Source: Deltaproteobacteria bacterium (GTDB lineage Bacteria > Myxococcota_A > UBA796 > GCA-2862545). From it: DNA of 50,842 nucleotides. The position numbers and the translations under genes are program-made. Below are positions 32,622 to 41,977 of the stretch, one piece after another. Numbering within the stretch: the stretch's first letter is position 1; each line of letters starts with the position of its first letter. The DNA is taken from positions 1 through 50,842 of the forward strand of contig JAFGVK010000078.1 of NCBI GenBank assembly GCA_016938035.1. The letters run 5' to 3'. The notes beneath the pieces are model-generated. The model saw only the letters and a list, made by a program, of their open reading frames with translations. It was not told the DNA's origin and did not search any database.

Positions 32622-34369
32622 TCTGCGCTCCCGTCGTTGTTTGCTGCGTGCTGCGCCTCTAGGAGGGGCACCACGCGGGTGTTGAAGAGGAGCAAGGCGG
32701 CCGCGGTGAGGAAGCCGATCCCACCGAAGATCAGCCACATCACCCCAGGCATGTTCATGTCCTTGGCCAGCACCTGGTAGCCCCAACCGGAGAGGATGCC
32801 CCCGAACAGGTTCCCCAGCGCGATGGAGACGAAGTAGTAGCCCATGAACAGGGCCACCTTGTCGCTAGGGGCGATGCGGGCCACGTACTCCTGGCTCTTG
32901 GGAGAGGCGATCATCTCGCCAAAGGCGAAGACCACGATCGCCACGACCACCAGCACGCCGGTCAGGGCGACCGAGCCCATCGCGATGCCCGCCCCTGCCA
33001 CCAGGGTGCCGACCACCAGGACCGGGAAGGGCTTCCAGCGGTCGATGACGGTGGAGACGAGGATCTGGAAGACGATGATCGCGCCGGCGTCCAGGTTGAT
33101 GATGTACTCGGGGTTGACCTGCCGGTAGCTGCCAGCCCACCGCTCGGCGACCGCGTGGACCGCCTCGGCGCTGGGGGTGCCCATCGCCGCGAGGCGAGAC
33201 ATCTCCGACACCAGCTCCGCCTCGGGCACGCGCACCTTGAAGTGCACCGCCTGGAAGAAGAGCTCCCTGCTCTGGTCCCCGAGGGCGATGGCCCCGTGCT
33301 GGGTCACCGCGTCGCCCAGCCAGGTCGCGAGGCTGTCCACCTTGACCGAGGCGAGGAAATCCACGGTGCCGGTGCCGAACACGCTCACCATCGAGACCAG
33401 GTCGGAGGTGTCGACAAAATCGCGGATGAACTCGGGCATGGTGATGAAGATCTGGTTGAAGCTCGCCCAGAAGCCCGAGAGGATGAGCAGGTACAGGACG
33501 AAGGGCCAGTTGCCAATTCGGGCCCGCTGAGCCAGCCAGCTGCGGCCCGCGTCTTCCTTGGGCAGCACCGCGTTCCAGCCCCAGTTGAGCAGCAACCACC
33601 CCAGCGAGAAGCTGAGGGTAATTCCCCAAGACACCCACTCGCCGCCAGACAGCATCACCATCAGCAGGATCGGGATCACCACCAAGGCGAAGCGACCGTT
33701 GCCGAGGATCTCCTGGGCGCCGGCCAGCACCTGGAGCAGCGAGCGCTTCTCGCCCTCACCGTCCGACTTGGTGGGCTCCTGGTACATGAACAGGGTGGGG
33801 ATGAAGTTCAGGGCGATCCAGAAGGCGGACATCAGGAAGACCATGTCCCACGAGATCGCGCGGACCGCGCCTGCGACGATAGGCCCGAAGAAGCCCCCGA
33901 TGTTGACGATGGTGTAGAAGACCCCGAAGCCAAGGCCCCGGTTCGTCTCGTCGGTGGTCCGCCCGACCGTGCCCACCACCACCGGCTTGAAGACCGAGGC
34001 CCCCAGCGCGACCAGGAGGAAGGCGGCGAAGAACAGCCAGAAGGACTTGAACTGCCCCATCAGGAGGTACGCGGGGGTCATGATCGAGAAGGCGACCAGG
34101 AAGGCGCGCTTGTAGCCGTAGCGGTCCGCCAGGGCGCCGGTGATCACCGGGAAGAGGTAGAGCAGGAAGGGCACCACCCCCTGCAGGATCCCTCGCTGCA
34201 CCGAGGAGAAGCCCAGGCCACCCTCAGAGGCGGGGCTCGTAATATACAGAGATGATACGGCATAAAAACCGTACCATGCCATCCGCTCGAAGACCTCCAT
34301 CCCGTTGGCGACGTAGAAGGTCTTGGGAAAGGGAGAGCGCTTGCGCTTGCCACCGGTCGGATCAGTCAA
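32618..34369 (-). CDS. POT/PTR-family peptide transporter (MFS)
   Basis: The 583-residue membrane protein begins with a basic N-terminus and then NGMEVFERMAWYGFYAVSSLY, the ExxER-type first helix motif of proton-coupled oligopeptide transporters. About twelve to fourteen hydrophobic segments follow, with ADRYGYKRAFLVAF after helix 2 and VNIGGFFGPIVAG. A long soluble insert of about 90 residues lies between the two halves (around VDSLATWLGDAV to SYRQVNPEY). The TTG start at 34369 has AGGAG 5 bases upstream. The aminopeptidase gene overlaps its 3' end. The other POT-like gene (46545-48035) shares this layout, including the insert, and is a paralogue. Peptides are the probable substrate; the range is unknown. 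Confidence 0.85.
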   Translation of the reverse strand: MTDPTGGKRKRSPFPKTFYVANGMEVFERMAWYGFYAVSSLYITSPASEGGLGFSSVQRGILQGVVPFLLYLFPVITGALADRYGYKRAFLVAFSIMTPAYLLMGQFKSFWLFFAAFLLVALGASVFKPVVVGTVGRTTDETNRGLGFGVFYTIVNIGGFFGPIVAGAVRAISWDMVFLMSAFWIALNFIPTLFMYQEPTKSDGEGEKRSLLQVLAGAQEILGNGRFALVVIPILLMVMLSGGEWVSWGITLSFSLGWLLLNWGWNAVLPKEDAGRSWLAQRARIGNWPFVLYLLILSGFWASFNQIFITMPEFIRDFVDTSDLVSMVSVFGTGTVDFLASVKVDSLATWLGDAVTQHGAIALGDQSRELFFQAVHFKVRVPEAELVSEMSRLAAMGTPSAEAVHAVAERWAGSYRQVNPEYIINLDAGAIIVFQILVSTVIDRWKPFPVLVVGTLVAGAGIAMGSVALTGVLVVVAIVVFAFGEMIASPKSQEYVARIAPSDKVALFMGYYFVSIALGNLFGGILSGWGYQVLAKDMNMPGVMWLIFGGIGFLTAAALLLFNTRVVPLLEAQHAANNDGSAE

Positions 34370-34488
34370 GGGATCTCCTGTGTGGACGCCCCTGATCAGG
34401 TGAGCGGGGGGCGCCTCTCAGTAGTGTTCACCCCTCGCCGGGTCAAGCCGGGATGCGGCCGACCGGCTATGGACGCTCCCGAAGACGC

Positions 34489-34493
34489 AGGAG
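34489..34493 (+). promoter_or_regulatory. Shine-Dalgarno AGGAG deciding the start at GTG 34499
   Basis: AGGAG is followed by ACGCC and then GTG. Neither earlier in-frame start (34382, 34469) has a comparable site. Confidence 0.55.
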
Positions 34494-34498
34494 ACGCC

Positions 34499-35285
<787 letters not shown>

Positions 35286-35302
<17 letters not shown>

Positions 35303-35732
35303 TCTCCTCGGTCTGGCCGCGAAACAGCACCTCATCCCCCTCCTCCAGGTCGCGCAGGGCCAGGGCGAGCGGAGCGGCGGGCGACAGCACCAGCGCGCCC
35401 TCCACCGCGTCCCCCTCCCCGCCCTCGACGATCAGCAGCCACCTGGTCTGAGCGCCCTCGATCCGCACCAGGGCGCCGGGGCCCACCACGTCGCGATCGA
35501 CGAGGATCAGGCCGCGGAGCGCCTCGCGGAGCCCCTCCACCCTGCGGCGCAGGCCGTCGGCCAGGATCCCCTGCTCGACCGCCGACCTGTGCTCCTCCAC
35601 CACCGCCGGGCACACCGGCCCCTCAAAGCGACCCGACCGCTCCAGCGCGTCCAGCTCGGCGCTCACCGCCGCGAGGCGGGCGCGCAACACGCCCCGGAAG
35701 CCCTCGACCAGCCGCGCCTTGCGCTCCCTCAC
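35286..35732 (-). CDS. Small GreA/GreB C-terminal-domain-like protein
   Basis: The 148-residue protein has an N-terminal half of charged helices (MRERKARLVEGFRGVLRARL, EGLREALRGL), probably a coiled coil. The C-terminal half reads GPGALVRIEGAQTRWLLIVEGGEGDAVEGALVLSPAAPLALALRDLEEGDEV. This pattern (VxxxG, SPxxPLxxAL, GDEV) matches the FKBP-like C-terminal domain of GreA-type transcription factors. True GreA has acidic residues at the tip of a longer coiled coil; whether they are present here is not clear. GTG start overlaps the stop of the MlaF gene as GTGA. Its 3' end overlaps the Glu-His protein gene by 17 bp. A role at RNA polymerase is inferred from resemblance only. Confidence 0.6.
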
Positions 35733-36520
35733 AGCGCCTCCAGCGGGGCGAGGTCCACGTTGCGGGCGAGGAAGCGCCGCACCACCTCCTCCCTGGTGTG
35801 GAGGAAGTCCGCGATCGGCCCGTACTCCAGCAGGTCTCCGCGCCAGAGCATCCCGATGCGGTCCGCGATCTGCACGGCGCTGACGATGTCGTGGGTGATC
35901 ACCACGAAGCTCACCCCCAAGCGCTCCTTCATCCGCAGGATGAGCTCGTCGATGGTCCCAGAGGTGAGCGGATCGAGACCGGAGTTGGGCTCGTCAAAGA
36001 CCACCACCTCCGGCTCCATCGCGATCGCTCGCGCCAGCCCCACCCGCTTCCGCTGCCCCCCAGACAGCTCAGAGACCGCCCTGCCCCCCAGGCCGGGCAA
36101 TTCCACCAGCTCCAGCTTCTCCTCCACCACCCTCCGGATCTCCGCCTCGGACAGCCTGGTGTGGTGGCGCAGCGGAAAGGCGATGTTCTCTGCCACCGAG
36201 AGCGAGTCGAAGAGCGCCCCGTCCTGGAACAGCATCCCCATCCGCTTTCGGACCCCCAGCAGCGCGGCGCCCCTGGCCCTGGCCATGTCCACGTCTCCCA
36301 CCCAGACCCTCCCCGCGTCCGGCGCGATGAGCCCTACGATGTGCTTGATGAGCACGGACTTTCCGGCGCCCGATGGGCCCAGGATGACGGTGGTCTCGCC
36401 CCTGCGGATGTCCATGTCGACGCCGTTGAGCACCACCAGCTCGCCGAAGCGCTTGTGGACGCCCTCCAGGCGGATCAGCACGTTATCGGGGGCCCCTGGG
36501 GGGCTGGGGAGTGGGGTCAT
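35729..36520 (-). CDS. mlaF: ABC transporter ATPase, MlaF-like
   Basis: The 263-residue ATPase has Walker A GPSGAGKS (48-55), Q-loop FQDGALFDSLSVAENI (Gln99), signature LSGGQRKRVGLARAI (152-166), Walker B VVVFDEPNSGLDP with Glu177, and VVITHD. The FQDGALFDSLSV stretch is typical of MlaF, the cytosolic ATPase of the MlaFEDB phospholipid transport complex that maintains outer-membrane asymmetry. MlaE, MlaD and MlaB genes are not adjacent, so its partners must lie elsewhere. It is coupled to the GreA-like gene downstream. ATG start lies in the divergent region with the NicO-like gene. Confidence 0.85.
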   Translation of the reverse strand: MTPLPSPPGAPDNVLIRLEGVHKRFGELVVLNGVDMDIRRGETTVILGPSGAGKSVLIKHIVGLIAPDAGRVWVGDVDMARARGAALLGVRKRMGMLFQDGALFDSLSVAENIAFPLRHHTRLSEAEIRRVVEEKLELVELPGLGGRAVSELSGGQRKRVGLARAIAMEPEVVVFDEPNSGLDPLTSGTIDELILRMKERLGVSFVVITHDIVSAVQIADRIGMLWRGDLLEYGPIADFLHTREEVVRRFLARNVDLAPLEAL

Positions 36521-36702
36521 CGACGCTCCGTGAGGCGCATGCCTATCCGGGCACTGGGCGCCGGCCTAGCCGGCTGCTCCCCTCCGCTGGTCCGCGCACC
36601 CCGACCTCCGAGGAGGAGCTGACGGAAAATGATCCTCCTGGGGAGGGCTTCGCCCACCTGCGACAGCGAGAGATGGGCTATGGCCTGCACACTGGAGCGC
36701 TC

Positions 36703-37344
36703 ATGATCGTCGCACTCTCCGCCGGCCTGCTCGCGGGATCCCTTCACGTCTTCACCGGGCCCGATCACCTCGCCGCGGTGGTGCCCCTGGCCACCAGGGA
36801 CGCGCGGGCCGCGGGGCAGACCGGGGCGCTCTGGGGCCTGGGTCACGGGTCGGGGGTGGTGGCGGTGGGCGCTCTGGGCCTGTGGGCCCGCGAGCGCATG
36901 GACATCCACGCCCTGTCCGACTGGTCCGAGGTGGCGGTGGGGCTGATCCTGGTCGGGCTGGGCCTGTGGAGCCTGATGGCGCCGCCCCACCGGCACGACC
37001 ACCTCCACGACGGGGTGGAGCCCCACGCCCACACCCACCAGCACTTGGGGGGGGCCAGGCACCACCACCACGCGGCCTTCGGGGTGGGGCTGCTCCACGG
37101 CTCGGCGGGGGTGGGGCACCTGTTCGGCGTGCTGCCCGCCCTCGCGCTCCCCACCGAGCAGGCGGTGGCCTACCTGGGATCCTACCTGTTCGCCGCGGTG
37201 ATCTCGATGGCGATGTTCGGCCTCGCGGTAGGCCAGGTGGTGCAGCGGGTGGGCGCGCGCGGCCAGGACGCGATGCGCTGGAGCGCCGGCCTGCTGGCGA
37301 TCGGGGTGGGCGCGGTGTGGTTCGGGGTGGCGCTCCAGGGCTGA
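36703..37344 (+). CDS. NicO/UreH-like nickel-cobalt transporter with His-rich loop
   Basis: The 213-residue membrane protein has SGLLAGSLHVFTGPDHLAAV, close to the HAxDPDHL metal-recognition motif of NicO/RcnA-type permeases, and WGLGHGSG in the next segment. A cytosolic or periplasmic loop contains a His-rich run (HRHDHLHDG, HAHTHQHL, RHHHH) before VGLLHGSAGVGHLFG. Six hydrophobic segments are predicted. Transport of Ni2+ or Co2+ is the usual function; direction is not obvious. The ATG at 36703 is preferred as GGAG lies 7 bases upstream and the first membrane segment begins there. Its stop is only 3 bp from the convergent SUMF1-like gene stop. Confidence 0.8.
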   Translation: MIVALSAGLLAGSLHVFTGPDHLAAVVPLATRDARAAGQTGALWGLGHGSGVVAVGALGLWARERMDIHALSDWSEVAVGLILVGLGLWSLMAPPHRHDHLHDGVEPHAHTHQHLGGARHHHHAAFGVGLLHGSAGVGHLFGVLPALALPTEQAVAYLGSYLFAAVISMAMFGLAVGQVVQRVGARGQDAMRWSAGLLAIGVGAVWFGVALQG

Positions 37345-37347
37345 GGA

Positions 37348-38382
<1,035 letters not shown>

Positions 38383-38499
38383 CCGCGCTCCAGAGAGCGC
38401 CCCATGTACCTCGCCTGGGAGCGAGAAGGTAGCGAAGTGTCTCCCCCTGTTATCTGACACGCGACAGGTGCCGAAGAGAGCACCACACCAGGAGGCGTC

Positions 38500-39171
38500 A
38501 TGGTCCGCGCAATTGGAGCGGGAGTCCCCCACCTCAACACCCAGCAGCTCGCGCAGCGCATACAGAGCGACCTGGACACAGACGGCGACGGCGCGGTGTC
38601 AAAGGGCGAGTTCACCCGAGGCGGCGAGCGCGTGAAGGCACCGAGCAGCGGGCAGGCCCCCGCCAACGCCCCCTCCGCCGAGGAGCTCTTCGCCGAGCTG
38701 GACGCGGACGCCAGCGGTGGGCTCTCCCTCGATGAGCTGGCCGAGCTCGCCGCCAAGGGGGGGGCAGGTGGGGACTCAAGGGCTACGGGCGCCGCGCCGC
38801 CCCCGGGTGGGCCGCCAGGTGGCGCCCCGCCCCCGGGTGGGCCGCCAGGTGGCGCCCCGCCGCCCGACCAGGGAGGCAGCGGCGTCTCTGAGTCCGCCGC
38901 TGTGACCACCTACGACCCCGCGGACACCAACCGGGACGGGGAGGTCAGCGACGCCGAGCAGCTCGCCTACGACCTCGCCCAGGCGACCAGCGCGGACGGA
39001 CAGGTCCTAGCGGCGATGACGACCCCCGACGTCACCGACCCCCAAGACCTGGGCGCGAGCCTGCTCACCGAGGAGGCCCGGCTCCAGGCCGAGCAGCTGC
39101 GGGGCTCCGCCAGCTACCAGGCAGCCTCCGGGACCCCCAGCGCCTCGTCGACCACCGCGGTCTCTGCCTAG
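38500..39171 (+). CDS. EF-hand protein with three calcium-loop motifs and Pro-Gly linker
   Basis: The 223-residue product has no signal peptide. Three twelve-residue EF loops are seen: DTDGDGAVSKGE (26-37), DADASGGLSLDE (68-79) and DTNRDGEVSDAE (142-153). All have Asp at position 1 and Glu at 12. Between loops two and three is a Pro-Gly linker built from two exact 30-bp repeats (PPGGPPGGAP twice). The rest is polar and Ala/Ser-rich. Calcium binding is the expected role; partners are unknown. ATG has AGGAGG upstream. It diverges from the SUMF1-like gene with about 117 bp between and precedes the non-coding segment. Confidence 0.85.
   Translation: MVRAIGAGVPHLNTQQLAQRIQSDLDTDGDGAVSKGEFTRGGERVKAPSSGQAPANAPSAEELFAELDADASGGLSLDELAELAAKGGAGGDSRATGAAPPPGGPPGGAPPPGGPPGGAPPPDQGGSGVSESAAVTTYDPADTNRDGEVSDAEQLAYDLAQATSADGQVLAAMTTPDVTDPQDLGASLLTEEARLQAEQLRGSASYQAASGTPSASSTTAVSA
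38801..38860 (+). repeat. Exact tandem duplication of 30 bp in the EF-hand gene
   Basis: The 30-bp units at 38801-38830 and 38831-38860 are identical and encode PPGGPPGGAP twice, which implies a recent or selected in-frame duplication. Confidence 0.95.
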
Positions 39172-39712
39172 CGGCGGGGGCACCGGCGCCTGGTCGCCCC
39201 GCGTCGTCACCGTACCGACGCGCTGGCCTCTCGACGCGTGTCCTTGTTCCTCCGCTCGTCGCGACAAAAAAGCACGCTTCATCCAGACGGACCGGCGACC
39301 ACGCGCCGCGCTGCCTGACGACTCGACCCCCGATGACGGTCTGGAAGATTCGACGAGCGACTTCATCGGACAGGACCTCCGGCCATGCGTCCGAACCGGC
39401 TCACGACAGCAGCAGATTCAACAGGCAGATCCAGCACGATAGAGGACACCAACAGCGTCGTGGCCGATCGGCTCGGGCTCAGCGGCCCTTCGCCGCGCCC
39501 GTGGAGCGTCCCGGCTGGGTGCCAGCACGAACGAACCATTGTTATCGGCGCGCGGCGCGCTGTCCGCGCCGCGCGCTGGGTCCTTCCGGCCCCCGTCCAA
39601 GCGGGTGGTTCCACGACGTCGTGAGCTCGGACCGGACCTCCTGTCTGATGGTTCCTTTGGAAGGATGAAGCGACTCCTGTGAGGCCGTCCGGCTGATGGA
39701 CCGGTGCCGTCG
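39172..39712. other. 541-bp segment without a credible gene
   Basis: No frame here has a Shine-Dalgarno, codon pattern and protein of recognisable type together; longer open frames look like arginine/serine-rich shadows. GC is visibly lower than in the neighbours and short A and T runs occur (AAAAAA near 39266). The segment contains a perfect 12-bp hairpin (39548-39576), a motif CG-A/C-TTCATC at 39275, about 39358 and, inverted, at 39663-39672, and a 10-bp direct repeat CGTCGTCACC at 39202-39211 and 39708-39717. It may hold a structured RNA or a decayed element. Confidence 0.6.
39548..39576. other. Perfect 12-bp inverted repeat with 5-base loop
   Basis: GCGCGCGGCGCG at 39548-39559 is followed by CTGTC and then CGCGCCGCGCGC. 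G-T and C-G pairs outside extend the stem by two or three. Neither strand has a T-run after it. A strong RNA stem is certain to form if transcribed; its role is unknown. Confidence 0.85.
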
Positions 39713-40828
39713 TCACCACTCCCCGCGCGCCGCCGCGCCGACCAGCAGGCCACCCGACACCAGCCCCAGCCCCGCGCCGCCCCACCACGCCGCGTGGTTG
39801 ACCTGGACCCAGGACTCCGCCCGCCCCAGATCCTCCGCCTGCTCGGTCCGCTGGTAGGCGTACCAGGCCAGCGCGAAGCTCGCCGCCGAGAGCGCGGCGC
39901 CGCCCGCCCCGCCGATGGCCAGCCCGCGGGACCTGTGCGGCGCCGCTCCCCGCAGGGTCGCCAGCTTGATCGCCCCCAGGTCCGGCCCCGCGAGGGCGCC
40001 TGCGCCCAGCACCACCGCGCCGCTCCCACGCAGCACCGGCTCCTGGGTGCGCTGGGTCAGCTCGGACAGGCCCCGCAGCGAGGCGAGGGTGTAGGCGTGG
40101 GCCTCCTCTGCGGTCACCAGGCCGTCACCGTCCGCGTCGCCCCACCCCTGCAGCGCCCCCAGCAGCAGGTAGGAGAAGGCGGGCCTGGCCTCACCGGGCA
40201 GCGCCCCCGCGAGCTGCCCCGTCCCCGCCGCGAGCAGCTCCAGCGCCCCCAGCTCCACCATCGCGGTGGGGATCACCGGCTGTAGCCCCCCCGCGAGGGC
40301 CTCCCCTCCCCCGGTCTGCCCCGAAAAGCACGCGTCCAGCACCAACACCACCTCCGGCGCGCCGCCCTCCCGCGCCGCGCCCAGCAGCTCGCCACGCGCC
40401 ACGCTGCGCGAGAACAGGCCGTCCGCCGACGACCCGGCGTCTGCCCCGACCAGCAGCCCGTCCGACCCGTCGGCCGCCGGCGCACCGTGGCCGATGAACA
40501 CCACCCACAGCCGCCCCCCCTCCTCCACCTGCCCGGCGCGGAGGGCGACCTGGGAGCGGATCCGCTCGGCGCGGGCCAACGGCTCGCCGCTGTGCCCCAC
40601 CGCGTCGAACAGGGTGGCCACCTTCGCCTCTGGCACCCCGCGCCCTCGCATCCAGGCGTGCCACGCCCAGCCGTTGTCCACCGCCCCCGGCACGTCGGGC
40701 AGGTAGGCGTAGTCCTCCACCGCGATCAGCACGGCGGCGTCGCGCTCTCCGCCGCCAGTCGCCGCGGGGTGATCCAACGCTGGCCAGGGCGAGGCGAGCG
40801 CGGCGGCGGTCAGGAGCGAGAGCAGCAA
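39713..40828 (-). CDS. Caspase-like (C14) peptidase with EF-hand loop and two membrane segments
   Basis: The 371-residue product starts with a signal peptide (MLLSLLTAAALAS). The caspase-fold domain has VLIAVEDYAYLPDVPGAVDN, the catalytic His114 in VVFIGHGAP and Cys167 in LVLDACFSGQ, as in metacaspases and related peptidases. A textbook EF loop, DADGDGLVTAEE (231-242), lies inside the second half, so calcium control as in some metacaspases is plausible. Two hydrophobic segments at about 305-325 and 345-365 end the protein, suggesting inner-membrane attachment with the peptidase outside the cytosol. TTG start has AGGAGG 4-5 bases upstream. It is the last gene of an eight-gene run and lies next to the non-coding segment. 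Confidence 0.85.
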   Translation of the reverse strand: MLLSLLTAAALASPWPALDHPAATGGGERDAAVLIAVEDYAYLPDVPGAVDNGWAWHAWMRGRGVPEAKVATLFDAVGHSGEPLARAERIRSQVALRAGQVEEGGRLWVVFIGHGAPAADGSDGLLVGADAGSSADGLFSRSVARGELLGAAREGGAPEVVLVLDACFSGQTGGGEALAGGLQPVIPTAMVELGALELLAAGTGQLAGALPGEARPAFSYLLLGALQGWGDADGDGLVTAEEAHAYTLASLRGLSELTQRTQEPVLRGSGAVVLGAGALAGPDLGAIKLATLRGAAPHRSRGLAIGGAGGAALSAASFALAWYAYQRTEQAEDLGRAESWVQVNHAAWWGGAGLGLVSGGLLVGAAARGEW

Positions 40829-40866
40829 GGGGCCTCCTAGGGCGAGGGTTCACGCCGACAGGCGGC

Positions 40867-41952
40867 TCAGCGCAGCAGGCTCTCCACCACGTCGGCGGCC
40901 GCCCTGGCCGCGTCCAGCCGAGCCTCGCCCAGGGCGGCCTGCCCCATCTCCCGCAGGTGCTCGAGATCCGCGGCGAGCGCCAGCACCCTGGACACCGCGC
41001 CGTCCAGCTCCCAGCCCTGCTCCACCAGCACCTCTGCGGCGCCGACCGCCTCCAGAGACCGGGCGTTGCCCTCCTGGTGGTTCTCGGTCACGTTGGGCGA
41101 CGGGATCAGCAGCGAGGCCCTGCCCACCGCGGTCAGCTCGGCGAGGGTCGAGGAGCCCGCCCTGCAGACGACCAGATCGGCCACCGCGTAGGCCATCGCC
41201 ATCTTGTCCTCGTAGCCCCGCACCGTGACGCCCTCTGGCGCCTGGCCCCCGTGGGCCTCCAGCACCTGCGCCTCGTACTTGGGGCCGGTGATATGGACCA
41301 CCTGGAAGGTCCGCCCCACGGCCTTGGCGGTGGAGACCGCGAGCTCGTTGAGCCTGGCCGCGCCCAGTGAGCCGCCGACGAACACCACCACCGGGCGCCC
41401 CGCCTGGAGCCCGTAGTGGGCCAGCGCGTCCTCCTTGGTCCCCTGGAGCACCGCCGGGTTGACCGGCACCCCCACCAGGTGGCGGGGGGCGCTGCCAGGC
41501 AGCCTGTGCCTGGTGGCCTCCCAGGTGAGGAGGATCTGCTGTGCCACCCTGGCGCAGAGCTTGTTCGCCATGCCCGGCACCACGTTCGCCTCGTGGATCG
41601 CCCGCCCCAGCCCCAGAGAGGCGGCGGCGAGCACCGGCGGGGCGGAGATGTAGCCCCCCACCCCGAGCACCGCGTCCACCTTGTCGGCCTTGAGCTGCCC
41701 CCTGCTGGCGAGGGTGGAGCGGAGCAGGCCGAGGGCGAAGCGCACCTTGCCCATCAGCCCTCCGCGCGGGTACTGCATCGCGTGGACCGGGCGGAAGTCG
41801 TAGCCTCGCTCGGGGGCCACCCTGCCCTCCAGGCGGTCGGGATCCCCGTAGTAGAGCACGGTGTGGCCGCGCTCCTTGAGGACATCCCCGATCGCGAGCG
41901 CGGGGTAGACGTGGCCGCCGGTGCCGCCTCCGGCCAGGACGATGATGCTCAT
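40867..41952 (-). CDS. murG: UDP-GlcNAc:undecaprenyl-PP-MurNAc-pentapeptide GlcNAc transferase
   Basis: The 361-residue enzyme makes lipid II from lipid I on the inner face of the cytoplasmic membrane. Motifs are IVLAGGGTGGHVYPALAI at the N-terminus, FVGGSLGAARLNE, then CRAGSSTLAELTAVGRASLL and PNVTENHQEGNARSL in the donor site. Length fits the family. ATG has GGGAGG upstream. Unusually, no other dcw cluster genes (murC, murD, ftsW, ddl) are beside it; neighbours are a DUF4105 protein and the caspase-like gene. It may be the only copy, which would make this operon essential, but that cannot be seen here. Confidence 0.95.
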   Translation of the reverse strand: MSIIVLAGGGTGGHVYPALAIGDVLKERGHTVLYYGDPDRLEGRVAPERGYDFRPVHAMQYPRGGLMGKVRFALGLLRSTLASRGQLKADKVDAVLGVGGYISAPPVLAAASLGLGRAIHEANVVPGMANKLCARVAQQILLTWEATRHRLPGSAPRHLVGVPVNPAVLQGTKEDALAHYGLQAGRPVVVFVGGSLGAARLNELAVSTAKAVGRTFQVVHITGPKYEAQVLEAHGGQAPEGVTVRGYEDKMAMAYAVADLVVCRAGSSTLAELTAVGRASLLIPSPNVTENHQEGNARSLEAVGAAEVLVEQGWELDGAVSRVLALAADLEHLREMGQAALGEARLDAARAAADVVESLLR

Positions 41953-41977
41953 GGGGACCTCCCAGGGAACCAGAGCC

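Noticed and set aside
39007..39366. Minus-strand 119-codon open frame into the non-coding segment
   Set aside because: Arg/Ser/Gly-rich with no domain; it runs antisense into the EF-hand gene and lacks coding-like third-position use.
39333..39668. Plus-strand 111-codon open frame in the non-coding segment
   Set aside because: No Shine-Dalgarno, no domain, and the protein composition looks random.
39172..39712. tRNA, tmRNA or 6S RNA in the gap
   Set aside because: I found no T-loop GGTTC-A/G-A, no tmRNA ends and no 6S-type closing stem by eye; only the hairpin and the repeats remain.
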